Below are positions 13,899 to 27,220 of a stretch of 64,000 bases of DNA, piece after piece. The position numbers and the translations under genes are program-made. Below the pieces are notes generated by a model. It saw nothing but the letters and a program-made list of their open reading frames with translations. It made no database searches and was not told the DNA's origin. Source of the stretch: Allodiplogaster sudhausi (Eukaryota; Nematoda; Chromadorea; Rhabditida; Diplogasteridae); NCBI GenBank assembly GCA_945643635.1, contig CALZFC010000164.1, forward strand, positions 167,501-231,500. Direction: 5' to 3'. Numbering within the stretch: position 1 is the stretch's first letter; every line of letters begins with the position of its first letter.

Positions 13899-16800
13899 AG
13901 AAAGGTATGCAACAGAAAACAGAAGTGTTAGCTTATTGAGTCGGAAAGCATGACTGCTTGAGAGAATTTCAGACAAAGACACAATACAGCGAATGAAATG
14001 TGAAGCAAGCCGGAACAAGCAGCAGTCCTCATCCTTCGTCGGTGAAGCAAGAACATTTGACAAATGCGTAAATCCCAAAGAACGCAAACAATTTTTTCGT
14101 CTACATATTGAAAACAAAAGTACATATGAACTGTCTGCTACCAGAGAAGGAAGTGAGGCAGCGATTTTGTGAAACAGAGAGGTGAATAGTGATAAATGGC
14201 GAGAGAGAGAGAGAGAGAGAGAAAGTAAGAGAGAGAGAGAGATAAAGGAGAAGGAGGGGGACGCGAAAGATGAAAAATGGATGATATGAAATCCGCTCAG
14301 AGGAAAAATCTGTTGTTGTCAATATAAAGATCACTAGGTGATCATCTCGCTGTCAAATGAGAATTAGGCTTTTTTTTAATCTATGACGGTTACAGTTTCA
14401 AAGGAGACATTGGATGTAAGAATGGAAGGGAGACTAGGACAATCTTGAAGCCATGTGGAGTTCATCCTTGTGGCCAGACTTCTACTCTTCATTCCAGTAC
14501 GTTTGCTGCTACCGAACAAAGTGCAAGGAGAATAACGAATCAACGAAAGAGTGCAATTCGATGCGTGGGCGGTGTGTCGAGAAGGAACGGGGAAAAAGAA
14601 GTCAGAAAAGATCAGCAGCGTGCGCGCGGGTCAGTAACATAAACATCTTCTTCTTCACGCTTTCCTCTCTCTTCTTCGAAATGAGCAGCGACTAGAGAGT
14701 GCAAAATAAAAGTAGATTCGCGGGCAGATAAGATGGGTGAGAGAGAAGGTAGGGGTGTAGAGGGGAAGAAAATTAGAAGAGAAAGTGAGCGCCTGAAAAA
14801 AGCCCGCTATAACTCGGAATCAGGGGTAAGATTGATCTGAGATTGTTAGTCGAACTTTAGTGATGAAAGGACAAAAGAATAAAAATTTGAAGAATAAACC
14901 CATGTACCCTTAAACAAAGATATTTTGAACCAAGATAAACTGTTGGTATTTGCTATTTCTTGAAATTTGTAACGAGCAAAAATCTGAAATAAGAAGCCCA
15001 GTTGCATTAAGAAATTAGATAGCTTAGTGTTAGTATGATAATGTGGATGCGTCTAGAATAGTCATTCGTGACATTGCATGTTTGGTGAATCAATCTCACG
15101 ATAATGTTATTCTGATGAATCACAAGCCGCTCTGAGGACTTAATAAGACTTTTCAAACGTTAATGCCTTGAGCTGTCAGACGGAAGCTCTATGCATTCAG
15201 GGGAATGTAATACTGCGTCAGCAAGTCGCTATGCATCATCAGGAGGTGGACACCCGCTGCCTTAGGCTTTGGACAGGCCGGAATTAGGGGGCGTCGGCCT
15301 CTGCTGCAAAAGCTCGTTACTTGTATCCGTCGAAATGGTACAACACCGTTGAGGAGTGCAATAATTGAGGGAATCATCGAGCTCACTGTCCATCGTCGGC
15401 GGAAACCTCACCACTTTCAATATCTGACCACACATGGTAGTATACTATTGGTAGAGCGGAAGTGACGCGTCTTCCACAGCTGACAGCCACTTTGACATGC
15501 AAAGAAAGGATTAAAAAACCTGTTTTTTCGTCGTTCACAATCACTTCCGGTCAACTGTTTTGCTCACTGGTCTATCCTTGCTAGACAAAATGTGGTAGAA
15601 GTTTTGGCAAAAAATTAATGGAACCAATATTCACGATGAATGACATTTTGAGGAAAATTTTAGCTTTCTTCTGAATAATTTCTAATCCAGTTCAACTTTG
15701 GTCTACGGCCCATGTCAACGCTTGGTCTTTAGTGGTTAGTGGAAATGTTGGACTTATAAGAGGACTTGGCGACGACTTCGGAGTAGCCAATAAATATGTA
15801 CACACTTTTCTAGTTTTCAAGAGAATGCATTTCACGTTTGTTTCTAATTGCAAATGCTGTTGTGAACTGTTGAATACTGCAATTTTTGAATGTAGATGAT
15901 ATCGGGGTAAGATAGTCTGGGGAGATTAGGACAAAAGGTAAGGAAGATGGGTTAAATGTTAAAGTTGGCCCAGATAGAAGTAGCGGGAAAGAAGACTGAG
16001 ATATAGAGAGAAAGAGGGAGAGTTAGAGAAAAAGAAGAAGAAAGAGAGAGAAAGAAAGAGAGGTAGAAAAGGAAATTGATGTGTTTAATGCACATAATCT
16101 GATGCACACATAAGCGAATCACTTTAGTTTCTCTGCCGCTCTCTTAGTAACAGAAACTCTCTTGACGTTGTGGTGAGTAGTAGTTTCCTAGAATGCAGCT
16201 GGCAAGAAAAGACGGGCACAAAACATCTGTGTTTAAGAGAAGTCTGAGACGATGAATCACCGACAATTGTAACTTTTCAAATTTCTTCTCAGGAAACTAT
16301 TGTCGCCTACAGGCAACATAACATATACATTTGCTTAGAAGTATTTTCGCTTATTCTCACGCTAAAACGTAAACAACGGCAAATGTTAAACGTTTGCCTA
16401 AGAAATGAAGAATTTGTAAAGAAATAACAGCCAGATAATCCGCTGAGAGTTTTCATGGGAAGTAGTAGACCGTCATGTGACCAGCCTTCGTTGTTTCTTT
16501 TACCGTATATGTTTAAGAAGACTATCTCCTCGTCATTAACATTTCATCCGTCGTACAGTCAGATGTTCATATTCAGCAGCCAGATAACCTCTACGTTTTT
16601 TTTTTCAGACGGGAAACTTAACTAGACGGTTAAATGTGCAAGTTGTATGATATGATATAGTTCACCCCATTCTAACTAAATTGGAGACGATAATGATGTC
16701 AACTAGCTACAGAGTATAAGGATATGCGTACGATCTACATCTAGGAATTCGTGACAGAAGGGTACGAAGAAAGGACTGTGTAAAGAAAAGAAGGGCGTGA

Positions 16801-18327
16801 CAGTGTACATCGGTATGAGATGTCAAGAAAAAAATCTAGCTACACAGTTCGAGAATATGAGGACAGTGTACTTCTAGGAATCTAGGAATTCGAGACAGAA
16901 GGAAAGGGCTGTATAAAGAAACGAAGGGCGTGACAGTGAGTATAATGTAAAGAAAAAAAATATGATGTCACATGGAGAGATTTAGCGAGTTCGAAATGCT
17001 CAACACGCAATCTCAGTTTGAGGTAGGAACAGCAACATTTGGTTGCTACAATAGCTACTAGCAATTCCAGCTCTTCTGGGCAAGATTTAATGATACACAA
17101 GGGCGTCGACAATGGAGGGAACAGGAGGAGCAGGAGTGGTGCCGTTCTCAAGGAGAAGCCACTGAATCGGTGTGACTTTCTCGGTTGCGCAGCAGTCGGA
17201 AGGGCACAGCCACTTCGCTGCCAGACTTGAATGGCGCCAGACACGCCTGCATATGACATAAGATATGCCATTTTCGACACTATCTTCCCAGGTCTAGCAT
17301 TCGTTGTCGTATAAGGCAATCTATAAGTTGCCAATAATCTCAACCGCACCTGGACAATTCTGGAGACATGACGGCGAATGCGTGCGCCGCGGCTTGAAGT
17401 CGTGTCAGTCGTAGAGGCCGACGAGTGGGTGTTGCCGGTGGAGCCGTTAATCGTGCTCACGGCCGCGGATATGCCATGTGGATTCGACGAAGATCGCTTT
17501 TTGGACGGAAGAATGCGAGAAATGCCCTTGGCTGGATGAGGGGGAAGGGGGCAAGATTCGACTCTGGAGCGAATCCCGCTGCTAGATGTGCCAGCAGCGT
17601 TGCCACCTGAGAGACGGCGAACAATGTCGTCATCGTAGAGTGCATCAGCAGCGTCAAAGGCATAGCTGACATTAGGGTTGATTGGTCTGCATGCCATGCG
17701 GCGTCCCTCAAATAGGAACGGCCTGAGGCTGTCATAGATGTAGCACGGTTTCTTAGGTTCACCGAGATCCACGAATATATAAATCTCTCCATCTTCGCCG
17801 TCGTCGACGGGATACTGCTGTCGCGGTGGCTCAACCGCACTTGTCGAAGGCTGATCTGGATCGCGTGTGAGTTGAGGAGACGACATGTTTCAACGGCGAC
17901 CTTCCCTTCTCAGAAGTTGTAGCGCTCAATGACTCTCACGTAGACGGATACTGAAGGCAGCGTCAGTTGCTGCTGCTGACGGCCTCCTTCTGCGGGCGGA
18001 GCGAAATGTCTCTTTCTTAGTCCTCTCAATCTCTTTCTCCGCGCACAACAGAAATGAGGGTTAAATGGGGAGGCACGAAAATGTAGCAGAGGCAGCAGCG
18101 CACGGAAAGAGATAGAGAGCATGCATTTTGATGAATATCTCCAGACGGCTAGTGGAAAAATGCCTCCGCGGCCGTGGACGGGACACACACTATGGCGCAT
18201 TTCCCTTCCTAGATGAAGTTATGACTCATGTCAACGAGGCGCCTCAATCCCGGCGGCATTTTATCCCCATATTCTCTCACACACACTCCCTCATCTCTCA
18301 TGCTTAACTTCTATTGCCTAGGCTAAG

Positions 18328-18363
<36 letters not shown>

Positions 18364-20514
18364 AGAGCAGAGCAAAGCGAGAGCAAGAGGCAGAGAGAGA
18401 GGGGGAGAAGAGAGAGTAGGTTGGAAATGCATATGTGCTCCAAGTCAGCAAATGAAGAGCAAGATATTGCAGCTGGTGATGAGAGTGTAGGAGCTGCTGG
18501 CTTTATATGATTCATCTCACCATAAGGAGTGGAAAGCAAGAGTTCGTTTGAGGGATAAGTGGATGGCATGGTGCGAAGATCAAGAAAGAGCAAGGGTACG
18601 CGGGTAGATAAACGCTTAGGCCAGGGATAGATTACAATGCATTGTTAATGGAAGCATTCTCGATTTTTTTCACATATGAAAAAAAACCTTAGTTTTTCTC
18701 CCATGCAAGCGTATGGGCAGTTTGTATATTTTCTAAGGTAGAAAACGGATATGTACGTTGATTATTAACGCTATACTAACAAATAATGATTATTTTCGTA
18801 ATCTCATAAGGTTTCTGTCTTCTGACAATGTTCAGGTATTCAAGCCAATAATTTTCTTCGGTAGTCGGTGGTGACACATCAAATGATGGCAGAATATACC
18901 AAAGTATGTCAGGGAGCAATATGAACTTGTCATTGCATTGAGTATTCGGAATCCAATTCTATCCTTTATACATACATTTTATGTAATACGTTATCTTCTT
19001 TGTAAAACATAGTCTTCTTATGCTTCACTCCACCATTATCGAGAATAAAGCATGCCTAATCCACTGGAAGGATTTATAGAAAAGACGTCTATACATCGCC
19101 TACTATAGCTGACTCATTTTTCATTCACCACATGTCCCAGCAGATGGCAAAGAAAACCGTAAATAGAGGAGTCAGCGGACTGCCTTTCCTCTGTTGCCTC
19201 GCTCTTTCACTTCCCTCTATGCAGTATATTCACACGCGCAAACCGACGTTTTATTCAGGCTCGGGATTGTGAGGAAAACAAGAGCCTGCCTGTGCCCGAC
19301 ATTGCGAGAGCGAGTGAGATAGAGCACAGCTCTCTATCCGCGGGGTGAGTCATGAGTAACTAGAAGCACGTGCCAGACTCCGATTCAGCGAAAATAGAGG
19401 CAATCTGATTCACGCGAGATTCTCGAAAGGCTACTTTTCCACGTATAGGTTACAGACATCCTCGCAAAAAATATCTGTATCTTGATACAGAATTTAACGG
19501 AGGAAAAATGTCAAGGAATACTAATTTGTCTCATTAATATTTTTCGTCATTAACCTTTATATATTGATGACTTCGTTTGCTGAAAAAAGAAAATAAACTC
19601 GTACCTTACGAACGACAAAGACTCTAGCAACGGGACGATAGCTGAAACCACTGGCGCCTGGCCACGTCGGCACTGTGTCGTAGTAGTCGAGTGTCAGGAG
19701 CATTGCAGTATCTGCGGTGGTTTGCGCGATGCTGCCGGAGCGGCTGCTAGCACTGCTCGTCTTCAGAAGGGGCGGCGATGTCGGGATGGGACTGCTGGCT
19801 GCGTAGCGGCAGCTGCACACGCAGCACGGGTCTGCGGACGACGTGCGGATTCGGGCGCCTCCCGGGGCATTGCCGCTGGCCAGGCCGCCGGCAAACGACA
19901 CGGCACGGCCGAGCCGTTCGGGAAGTGAGCGTTGCTGTGGGAGTTGCCGCTGGGGAAGCGGCTGCTGCTTCGAGAAGATGGGTGACGTCCGCTTGCGGAA
20001 GGAAGAGAATAAGAAGCGGGCTGCACGCGCAGTCGGACTGACGCCACGCGGCGCAGCCGAGTTGGCTTGCGTGTCGCTAACGTCGTCTGGCGCCATGCAC
20101 GGGAGTATCTCGCGGCGGCGCCAGAGAGAATATCACAGAGGTCTAGGCGAACTCTGAACGAGACTCAATAGATACGTATTGGTTGCCCGGCACATATGCG
20201 ACGACATGTGAACATGAGAGAATCACAATGAAAGTGCAAAAGATGCATTATTCAGAACACTGGCTATTGGAATTCATTCTTGAAGCCCCCACTCCTCATT
20301 CATTCGCAATATGAGCCATTGCCTGCCAGCTTTGAATCGGTGAGGAGCTCAGACTTGTCGAGAGGGACAAGGCGACAACAGCCAATAAGCGAGAGAAAGT
20401 GGAGGCTCACATTCAGAGAAAGCGATTGATGCGAATCGGAAGCGTCACAAACGACATCCGGAAACTCATGAAGTGGGAGAGAAAGAAAGGAAGAATGACA
20501 GAAAGAAAGAGAGG

Positions 20515-20562
<48 letters not shown>

Positions 20563-23500
20563 ATGAAAGAGATAGAGGAAAAGACAGAGCAGAAGGGAAC
20601 GTAAATACGCGATACAAGTCAATGATTTCCCGACAGCGTTAAAAATCAATATCTAAAACCAATATACTTAATTACATGCCATAATAGTTCTTATAACTTA
20701 TCTATCATCTTTCTCCAAAGAAAGAAACATATGCTATCATAGAAGCCTAAGAACTGTCAAAATTAGACATATGGAATATATTGAAGAAAGTTGGAGAACT
20801 TGAGCCGAGGAAGGGCTGCAGGCAGGTGCGGCGGCACACAAAGCCAGAGCCTCCTCCACTTCCGGGCCGTCTTCATCTCTAGATTCTCCAGTGTCTTCTT
20901 CTCCCTCCATCTCTCTTCCTCCTTCTCTCGATATCACGGTGTCCTCCACTTCCCTTTGCTCTTCCCTCTTTCCTGCTGTAACATAGAGCAGCGGCGATCT
21001 CAACAGCCGTGGACAGAACCTGGCGGATTGGAGAGAGGGAGACAGCTCGAAGCAGTTCAGGCATTCATTCAGTCTCGCTGTCACCAGGGAGGGCACTCCT
21101 GGTGCCAACGCGGTCGATTCGAGAGACTACTGAACTACTGATTTCTCTCTCTTTCTCTCCCTCCCTCTCTCCCTGGCAAGGAGAGGAGGGGAGGAAGAGG
21201 CAGACAGAAAGGAAGGGGGATGCGGAAGGGCGGAAGTGATGCTATCGAGAAAGAATGCATCGAATGAAGGAAGGCCGTCAAGCAAGTCCTATGAAATCAG
21301 AAGAGACGGGAGCATTCTAGGGACACGCGTCACTTTTGTGTGCTTGTATACAGAGATATCCAAAATCAGGCGGGCCGTAAATTTGGCCTGGCCCGGCCCG
21401 CGGTGCCAATATTGGATCCGGTCCTGGCTTGGACATCCCTGAAACAGAGAATAAAAGCCGCTGTCGAGGACCCAGAAGATTAGGGTGGGGAAGATGGTAT
21501 TGGGCGCAAGATCCTGGGTGTGTTCGATGTTTCTTATTAAATGTCGCTCAAAATCATGGCCCAAAATCAGGGTGGGTCTGTCAAAACGACAATACCTTTT
21601 TTCCCCTGCCCTGAAAGCAAATAAATTATATTTCACTCAAATGCTCAATGGTCTTAATCACTTCAACTTCTCTTTCCGCTTAGCCATCAGTGTCTTCGTA
21701 TGTGGGCGCATCGTTCAGAGTCAATGATGATCGTGTTCGGGAAACTAAACTTTCTCGTTTCCAACAATCACGGTGGTAATTCGCCTTCACGACAATGGAG
21801 AGAGAGCGTAGAGAGAGAGAGAGAGAGCGAGAGAGAGGGAGAAAGGGAGAGAAAAAGGAGAGAGCGAGAAGCAGCAGCACCAGCCAACTGACACTTACAC
21901 CACACGCTCTCAAATTCAAGGGAGGGACAGGGGAGAGGGAGGGGGAGAGAGAGGGGAAGCCTCAGAGGCGCAGTTCAGCTGCTGCTGCTGGTGCCGCCTG
22001 CACAACTTAGAAGAAGAGGAGGAAATGAAGCACAAAGTTGAAAAGAGAAGAACGAAGGGGTTAGGTGAATCCGAGAGAGGTGGAGAGGGAGAGAGAGGGA
22101 GGGGGAGAGATAAAGAGAGAGGTGAGAGAGAGACAGAGAGAGAGAGACTGGAGGGCTCGGACTTGCAATCTGAGCGCCAAGTCGTTAGAGGAGAGAAACT
22201 GGCACGACATGAGATGAGGGTGGTGAAGAAGGAGAGTCTATTATATCAACGATCCCCCTATCTCTACCTATCACTCTCTCTCTCTCTCTCTCTCTCTCTG
22301 TCTATCTCTACCTCTCGCCAGTACACCTCTCAGTCACATACCTTTGTCTCTATTCCTATTATCACTTTTGATCTCTATCCATTACTTCGAATGTCTCAGC
22401 TCGGAGCTCTAGTCTATTCTCTGAAGTGAAGGCTTCACAGAGAAGCTTGAGAACAAGGGGATAAAAGATGCTGAAGCAAAGAGGGAGAGGGAGAGGGAGA
22501 GAGAGAGAGAGAGAGAGAAGGAGGGAGAGAGAGAGGCCAAGATATAGAAGTATATATTGGAGAAGAAGATGGGTATAAGAAACGTGGAAGCAGAAGATTG
22601 CAAGGGAGGTGACGGATTGATTGATAAATCACGAGTGCAAGAGGCCTTCCAACATCTCTCAGCTAGACTGCTTATCTGACAAGTCAGAAGAAAAAAAAGC
22701 TCAACTTGCAAAAAATAGCTTGAAGTCAGACGAGATAGCTCGCTTAAATAATTCTAAACAAGTCCATTCGGATTCCCGCATTTGCGGAAAAGGGAAATTT
22801 TAACATCAATAAAAAAATTAACAAAACATACATGGACAATCATTTACTCTTTACCTATACCTGAATCTATGCCTTCCCCTGACCTGTTCAGCCCTCGCAG
22901 CAGCACAGTTAAATACAGTGAATATGCCCGTGTAGAAGGCTATTATTGTTACTTCCTGTTTCCTATATCGCCCTTTCCTAGGACAGGGTGCGAGAAACGT
23001 ATTAATAATAACAGTAGTAGTAATAATAAAAACAGTGATAATAATAATTATTATTATTATTAACATCACTAATACATAATTATAAACGGCATGCGACATA
23101 CCCGTATGGACGGCTCGACATGCAGAGCGTATGGCTCGTTCTGCCACATCTGGATCTCCGTGATGACATTTGCAATGCGGCGGCACTTCAGGAAAGAGAT
23201 GAGAACCCGCTTTTGTGAGCCATCCTCCTGAAGATATACCCATGGCTATTCAAATTTACATTTTTATACATAGTAACCTCTCTTCTAGACAAAAGAAACA
23301 AAAATTTTTAATTTTTGAACAAAACAGTATCATTCCACAACTTGAACCTCATGCAATAGCTCGACTCCAGGAGCATTCACCAAGGTGACGTTGCCCTTCT
23401 CGAAGAAGTGAATCGTTGTCAGGTAATGACCTGAAATACGCGCCTGTTTAAAGGTGCACGAGTCTCAATCGTAATCTATTTGAACTTTCCTGACTTTTGT

Positions 23501-26500
23501 AGCCTCGTTTCTCTAATTGTAAATCACATGCTCTCCCGCCATTGTTTGAGGTAAAAAGACGGGAATTCAAGAGTTACTTTTTGACTCCTTTAAAGGAATG
23601 AAAGACGAGTACCGAAGAAGGGAACGACTGGAGGGTTGATCGTGCTCAGCCGTTTCATCATTTCCTCCCAATGAACACCACAGAGAGACTTGAAGCGGTC
23701 GTAACACTTTTGCTTCTCGTTGTCGAGTCGCTGAATTATCCAAGATCTATTACAGGCAAACTTATTCTAAATAAATAATAGGAAAATACATAATGCAATA
23801 CGCAATGAATGATAGAGATAGATTTGAACTAACATCCCAGCACCAAGTCAGGCGATGTATGCAAGCTTGATTCAGGGCACTGTAGAATGCAACGAGTCCC
23901 GTGAAGTTGTGCAGCTCTTCGAACACCATCATCACCTACAACTTACATATTTTTCCCTTTCTTTGTTAAAAAAAATAACTTAGAAACTGTTAAAAAAAAA
24001 TAGACAAACATGTTCAGAACAAGTACATGAAATAAGCTTACTAAACAAATTAGTAAATAATATGATAATTAGTGTTTAGAGATCTGAGATAAGAGATCAG
24101 ATATCATTGATACAACATCAACTACCTCAATGACTCTCGCAAAGACAGCCACTCTTTCATCCAGTGAATCCGTCTCGACGATAGATCGTGATATCCAGTA
24201 AGAAAGCTGAAACGGTCGCATAACGATGATCAGGGTTAAAAAAGTACAAACTCTAAATCAACATAACCACTCTGATTTTCGGCTTTTCCGGAGCCATATC
24301 CTACCAAGATTTTGGCTTACAAATTTTTTTTAACACCTTACTTTCAGGGCTCCAAGCCTCTTATTCCACTACGTTTTACCAAGCAGTCGAAAATGAGCTT
24401 GAAATGGATAAGATTGGAACGGAGACAATGAATTCCTTACAAGAGTGGAGTGATTCGTCAGCTTGAGCAGCTGTGGACTCCGCTTGTACTTGTCGTTCTT
24501 CATCCACGCCGCACCCACCAATTCGACTGGCTTGATTGCTCGGTAGAGATCGAAGTGCAGAAGGGTCAACTTAAACAAGATCTTTTTTCTTTCTTATTCA
24601 AAATCAGAACTGATAAAATGTTTCGAAACACATGCAAAACCAGCAACGTACTGTTTGACGAATCCGAACCTTTTTTAAGCAGTAGTACTTCAATAATTAG
24701 GTTGAACTATTGATGCAATCAAAGTGTTGTAGAAGGAAAGAATGAATAACCAACCTGTCTGCCAATCTCGAGGGGATGCAGAGTGAGCAAGTCATAGTTG
24801 GCTACATCTCCCTTCTTCGCTGCATGCCAGACCGTCTACAAATAAGAAGAATTATCTCCCATAATGACAACAATTATGTAACCAAAATTGGGATAACTAT
24901 GTTACTAAAATATCCTTTCTAAATTATGACTTTAAAATGAATTAATCAATTAATGTAATCAGCCATTATATATCTAAAATATTTTGCTCATTTGCATAAT
25001 AGTACTCATTCATTCACCTGCCGGTGATGGTAAAAAATTTCTAGAGAGTAAACAAATAAAGCCGATTTCGCAGAGTTATTTTAAATCATTTCTTTAATAC
25101 AGAAATAATAATTGGATAAAGGAAAGAAATATATGACGTCAGGCTTCTTTGGCTGGAATGAATTGATGTCGGAAGTTCCCGCTTGGACGGCAGCTCGGGC
25201 GGCAGTCGCTGCTGCAGCGACCTACAAAATGGCACCGATTAAAGGAGCACGACACTCATCCGAAATCTATTTGAATTTGAATCTTGCTGACAATTCTAGT
25301 CGCGCCTCTCTAAATCACATGCCCTCGGAGCGAATTCAAGCGCGAATTTTTGGCAGCTTTAAAATAACTAACCATAAAACAAATAGCGACACAAGGACAT
25401 TTACATAGGAGCTGGAAACATATTATCTTGGGTGGTCACGAAATACTCATTACTGTATATCTCGCCCAAAGACCTACCGTATCATCATCGAAAGAGAAGG
25501 CCGAGTTGGAGTGGCCGTTGTCCGCACTTCCACATTGTTGCTTTTTCTTCTTGATCACTGACTGAAATTATGACATGTTGCTTGTACAAATTGGATTGCC
25601 TTTTCCAATATTATTGAACAAAATCTTCGAGAATTACTTTCGTAATTGAGCGTTGGGAACGAATAACAAAATCCGTTACAATAATATTCTTGGCGAATTT
25701 GCGATGCTGATTGCTGGAGCGCTGCGCTTCGGTGAGTCTCTGGAGGAAGTCGAGGAGGGCGGAGAGGAGATCGGAGTCGGCATCGAAGTCGTACCAGTGG
25801 TCACTCACCCACTTACGCATCACATTCAGCACTCTGCAAGCAATCTCTCTCTCTCACTATCTTCTCTATCTCTCCTCGTTCTTTCTCCTTCTAGCTCTCT
25901 TTCTCTCCACATTCTCTCTCTCTCTCTCTCTCTCTCTTTCTATCTCTCTCTCTCTCGCACTGTTTCTCTCCTCTCTTTATCTCATTCTCTTTCGCAGTAG
26001 GAAACAACGTAGGAAGAAAAAGGAGAAAGCCAACTAGTAAGATAAGCGAACCATGGTAACCATGTACTTAGTGAACGCATTTTTTGCAGGGTTTCCAAAT
26101 GCAGTTCCTTTCTTTCTCTCGAACTGACTTGAGTTGTATTGGTGCTTCGTACTCCTTGCGGAACCGCTGGTAGCTCTGTTCGAGGAAGGCAGAATTGAAG
26201 AAGGCAGCCGTAGCAATGCCAATGCCACCCGCTGAGGCTGCGCAGCTTGCCCCGCTCGTCCCTCCACTCAGTCCATGCGATTGCACCGTGTCGTAGCGGC
26301 CAGCCAGTGGACCGCCCCTTCAATTATCATTCTTTCTTCTTCTTCATTTTATTGATTGTGAGAAAGGACGTATTTCCACATTTATTCAAAGCTGAATTAA
26401 TTTTTTTTAACCTCAATAAAAATTATAAGAAACAAGTAAAATGCTTTCAAAGATGAATTAATGAAAAAAACTCGATTAAAACAATAACACATAAATACAA

Positions 26501-27040
26501 AAAATAGTCCTTTTTTCCTTTTTTATTCCCTAACCTCATCTCCGGTTGATGAACGAGGAGTTTAGACGGGATCGGAACTTCGAAGCGTTGGATGAGAAGG
26601 TTCAGAAGGCGACTAGGCATGCAGAAGGAACGGTAGGAGATGAGGAAAGTCCGGACATACGCGTTGTCGGTGTACCTCAAGCAGCCACTTCTTCTTCATA
26701 ATTAATCATTAAAAAATAATAACAATAATGAAAATAATAACAATAATAATAATAATTATTATTATTATTATAATTATCATTACTTCTATTACTATAAAAA
26801 GAAGATGCAACACAATGTTTAAAAAAAAACACTTGTCATCTTGTTTTCATGTTGTCAAATACATTCTGGACATTTCTAGGAAGCAATATCATGAAATCAC
26901 TCAAAAGTTAACTCAGAACGCACAAGTGATAAGTAAGTCGCTCCACCAGCTTAACCAGTGTGCCATGCTTGACCACCGGAATGCCGCTGCTGGAGGTGTA
27001 ATCCTACAAGAGAGTAAAGAGAAAGGAGATAGAGAGACAG

Positions 27041-27086
<46 letters not shown>

Positions 27087-27178
27087 AATAGATAGAGTGA
27101 GTGAGCGAGAGAGGAAAGAGGAGAGAGAGATAGAGAGAGAGAGAAATAAAGAGAGCGAGAGAGAGAAAGAGGAGAGAG

Positions 27179-27220
<42 letters not shown>

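Larger units (their letters stand above)
12450..23101 (-). other. Sos intron 32, 10.6 kb, hosting two same-strand ORFs and GA repeats
   Basis: The intron is bounded by the donor of Sos exon 32 (CGG|GTATGT) and the acceptor of exon 33 (cctttgcag). It is more than ten times longer than most introns here. It holds the ORFs at 17350-17886 and 19605-20096 (listed separately) and GA tracts at about 13085-13190, 13760-13895, 14201-14260, 18330-18420, 20460-20562, 21795-21960, 22070-22150 and 22476-22540, with one CT tract at 22269-22299. The remaining stretches are AT-rich with nothing I can support. Confidence 0.8.

Noticed and set aside
15262..15393. 43-codon minus ORF starting [12 protein letters not shown] in Sos intron 32
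   Set aside because: Composition is protein-like, but a good internal donor (ACAA|GTAACG) would leave phase 1, which does not fit Sos exon 33. It is too short to support alone.
20737..21108. 123-codon minus ORF with an acidic middle in Sos intron 32
   Set aside because: No good splice sites at either end. The acidic middle is the translation of a purine/pyrimidine-biased stretch, and there is no match.
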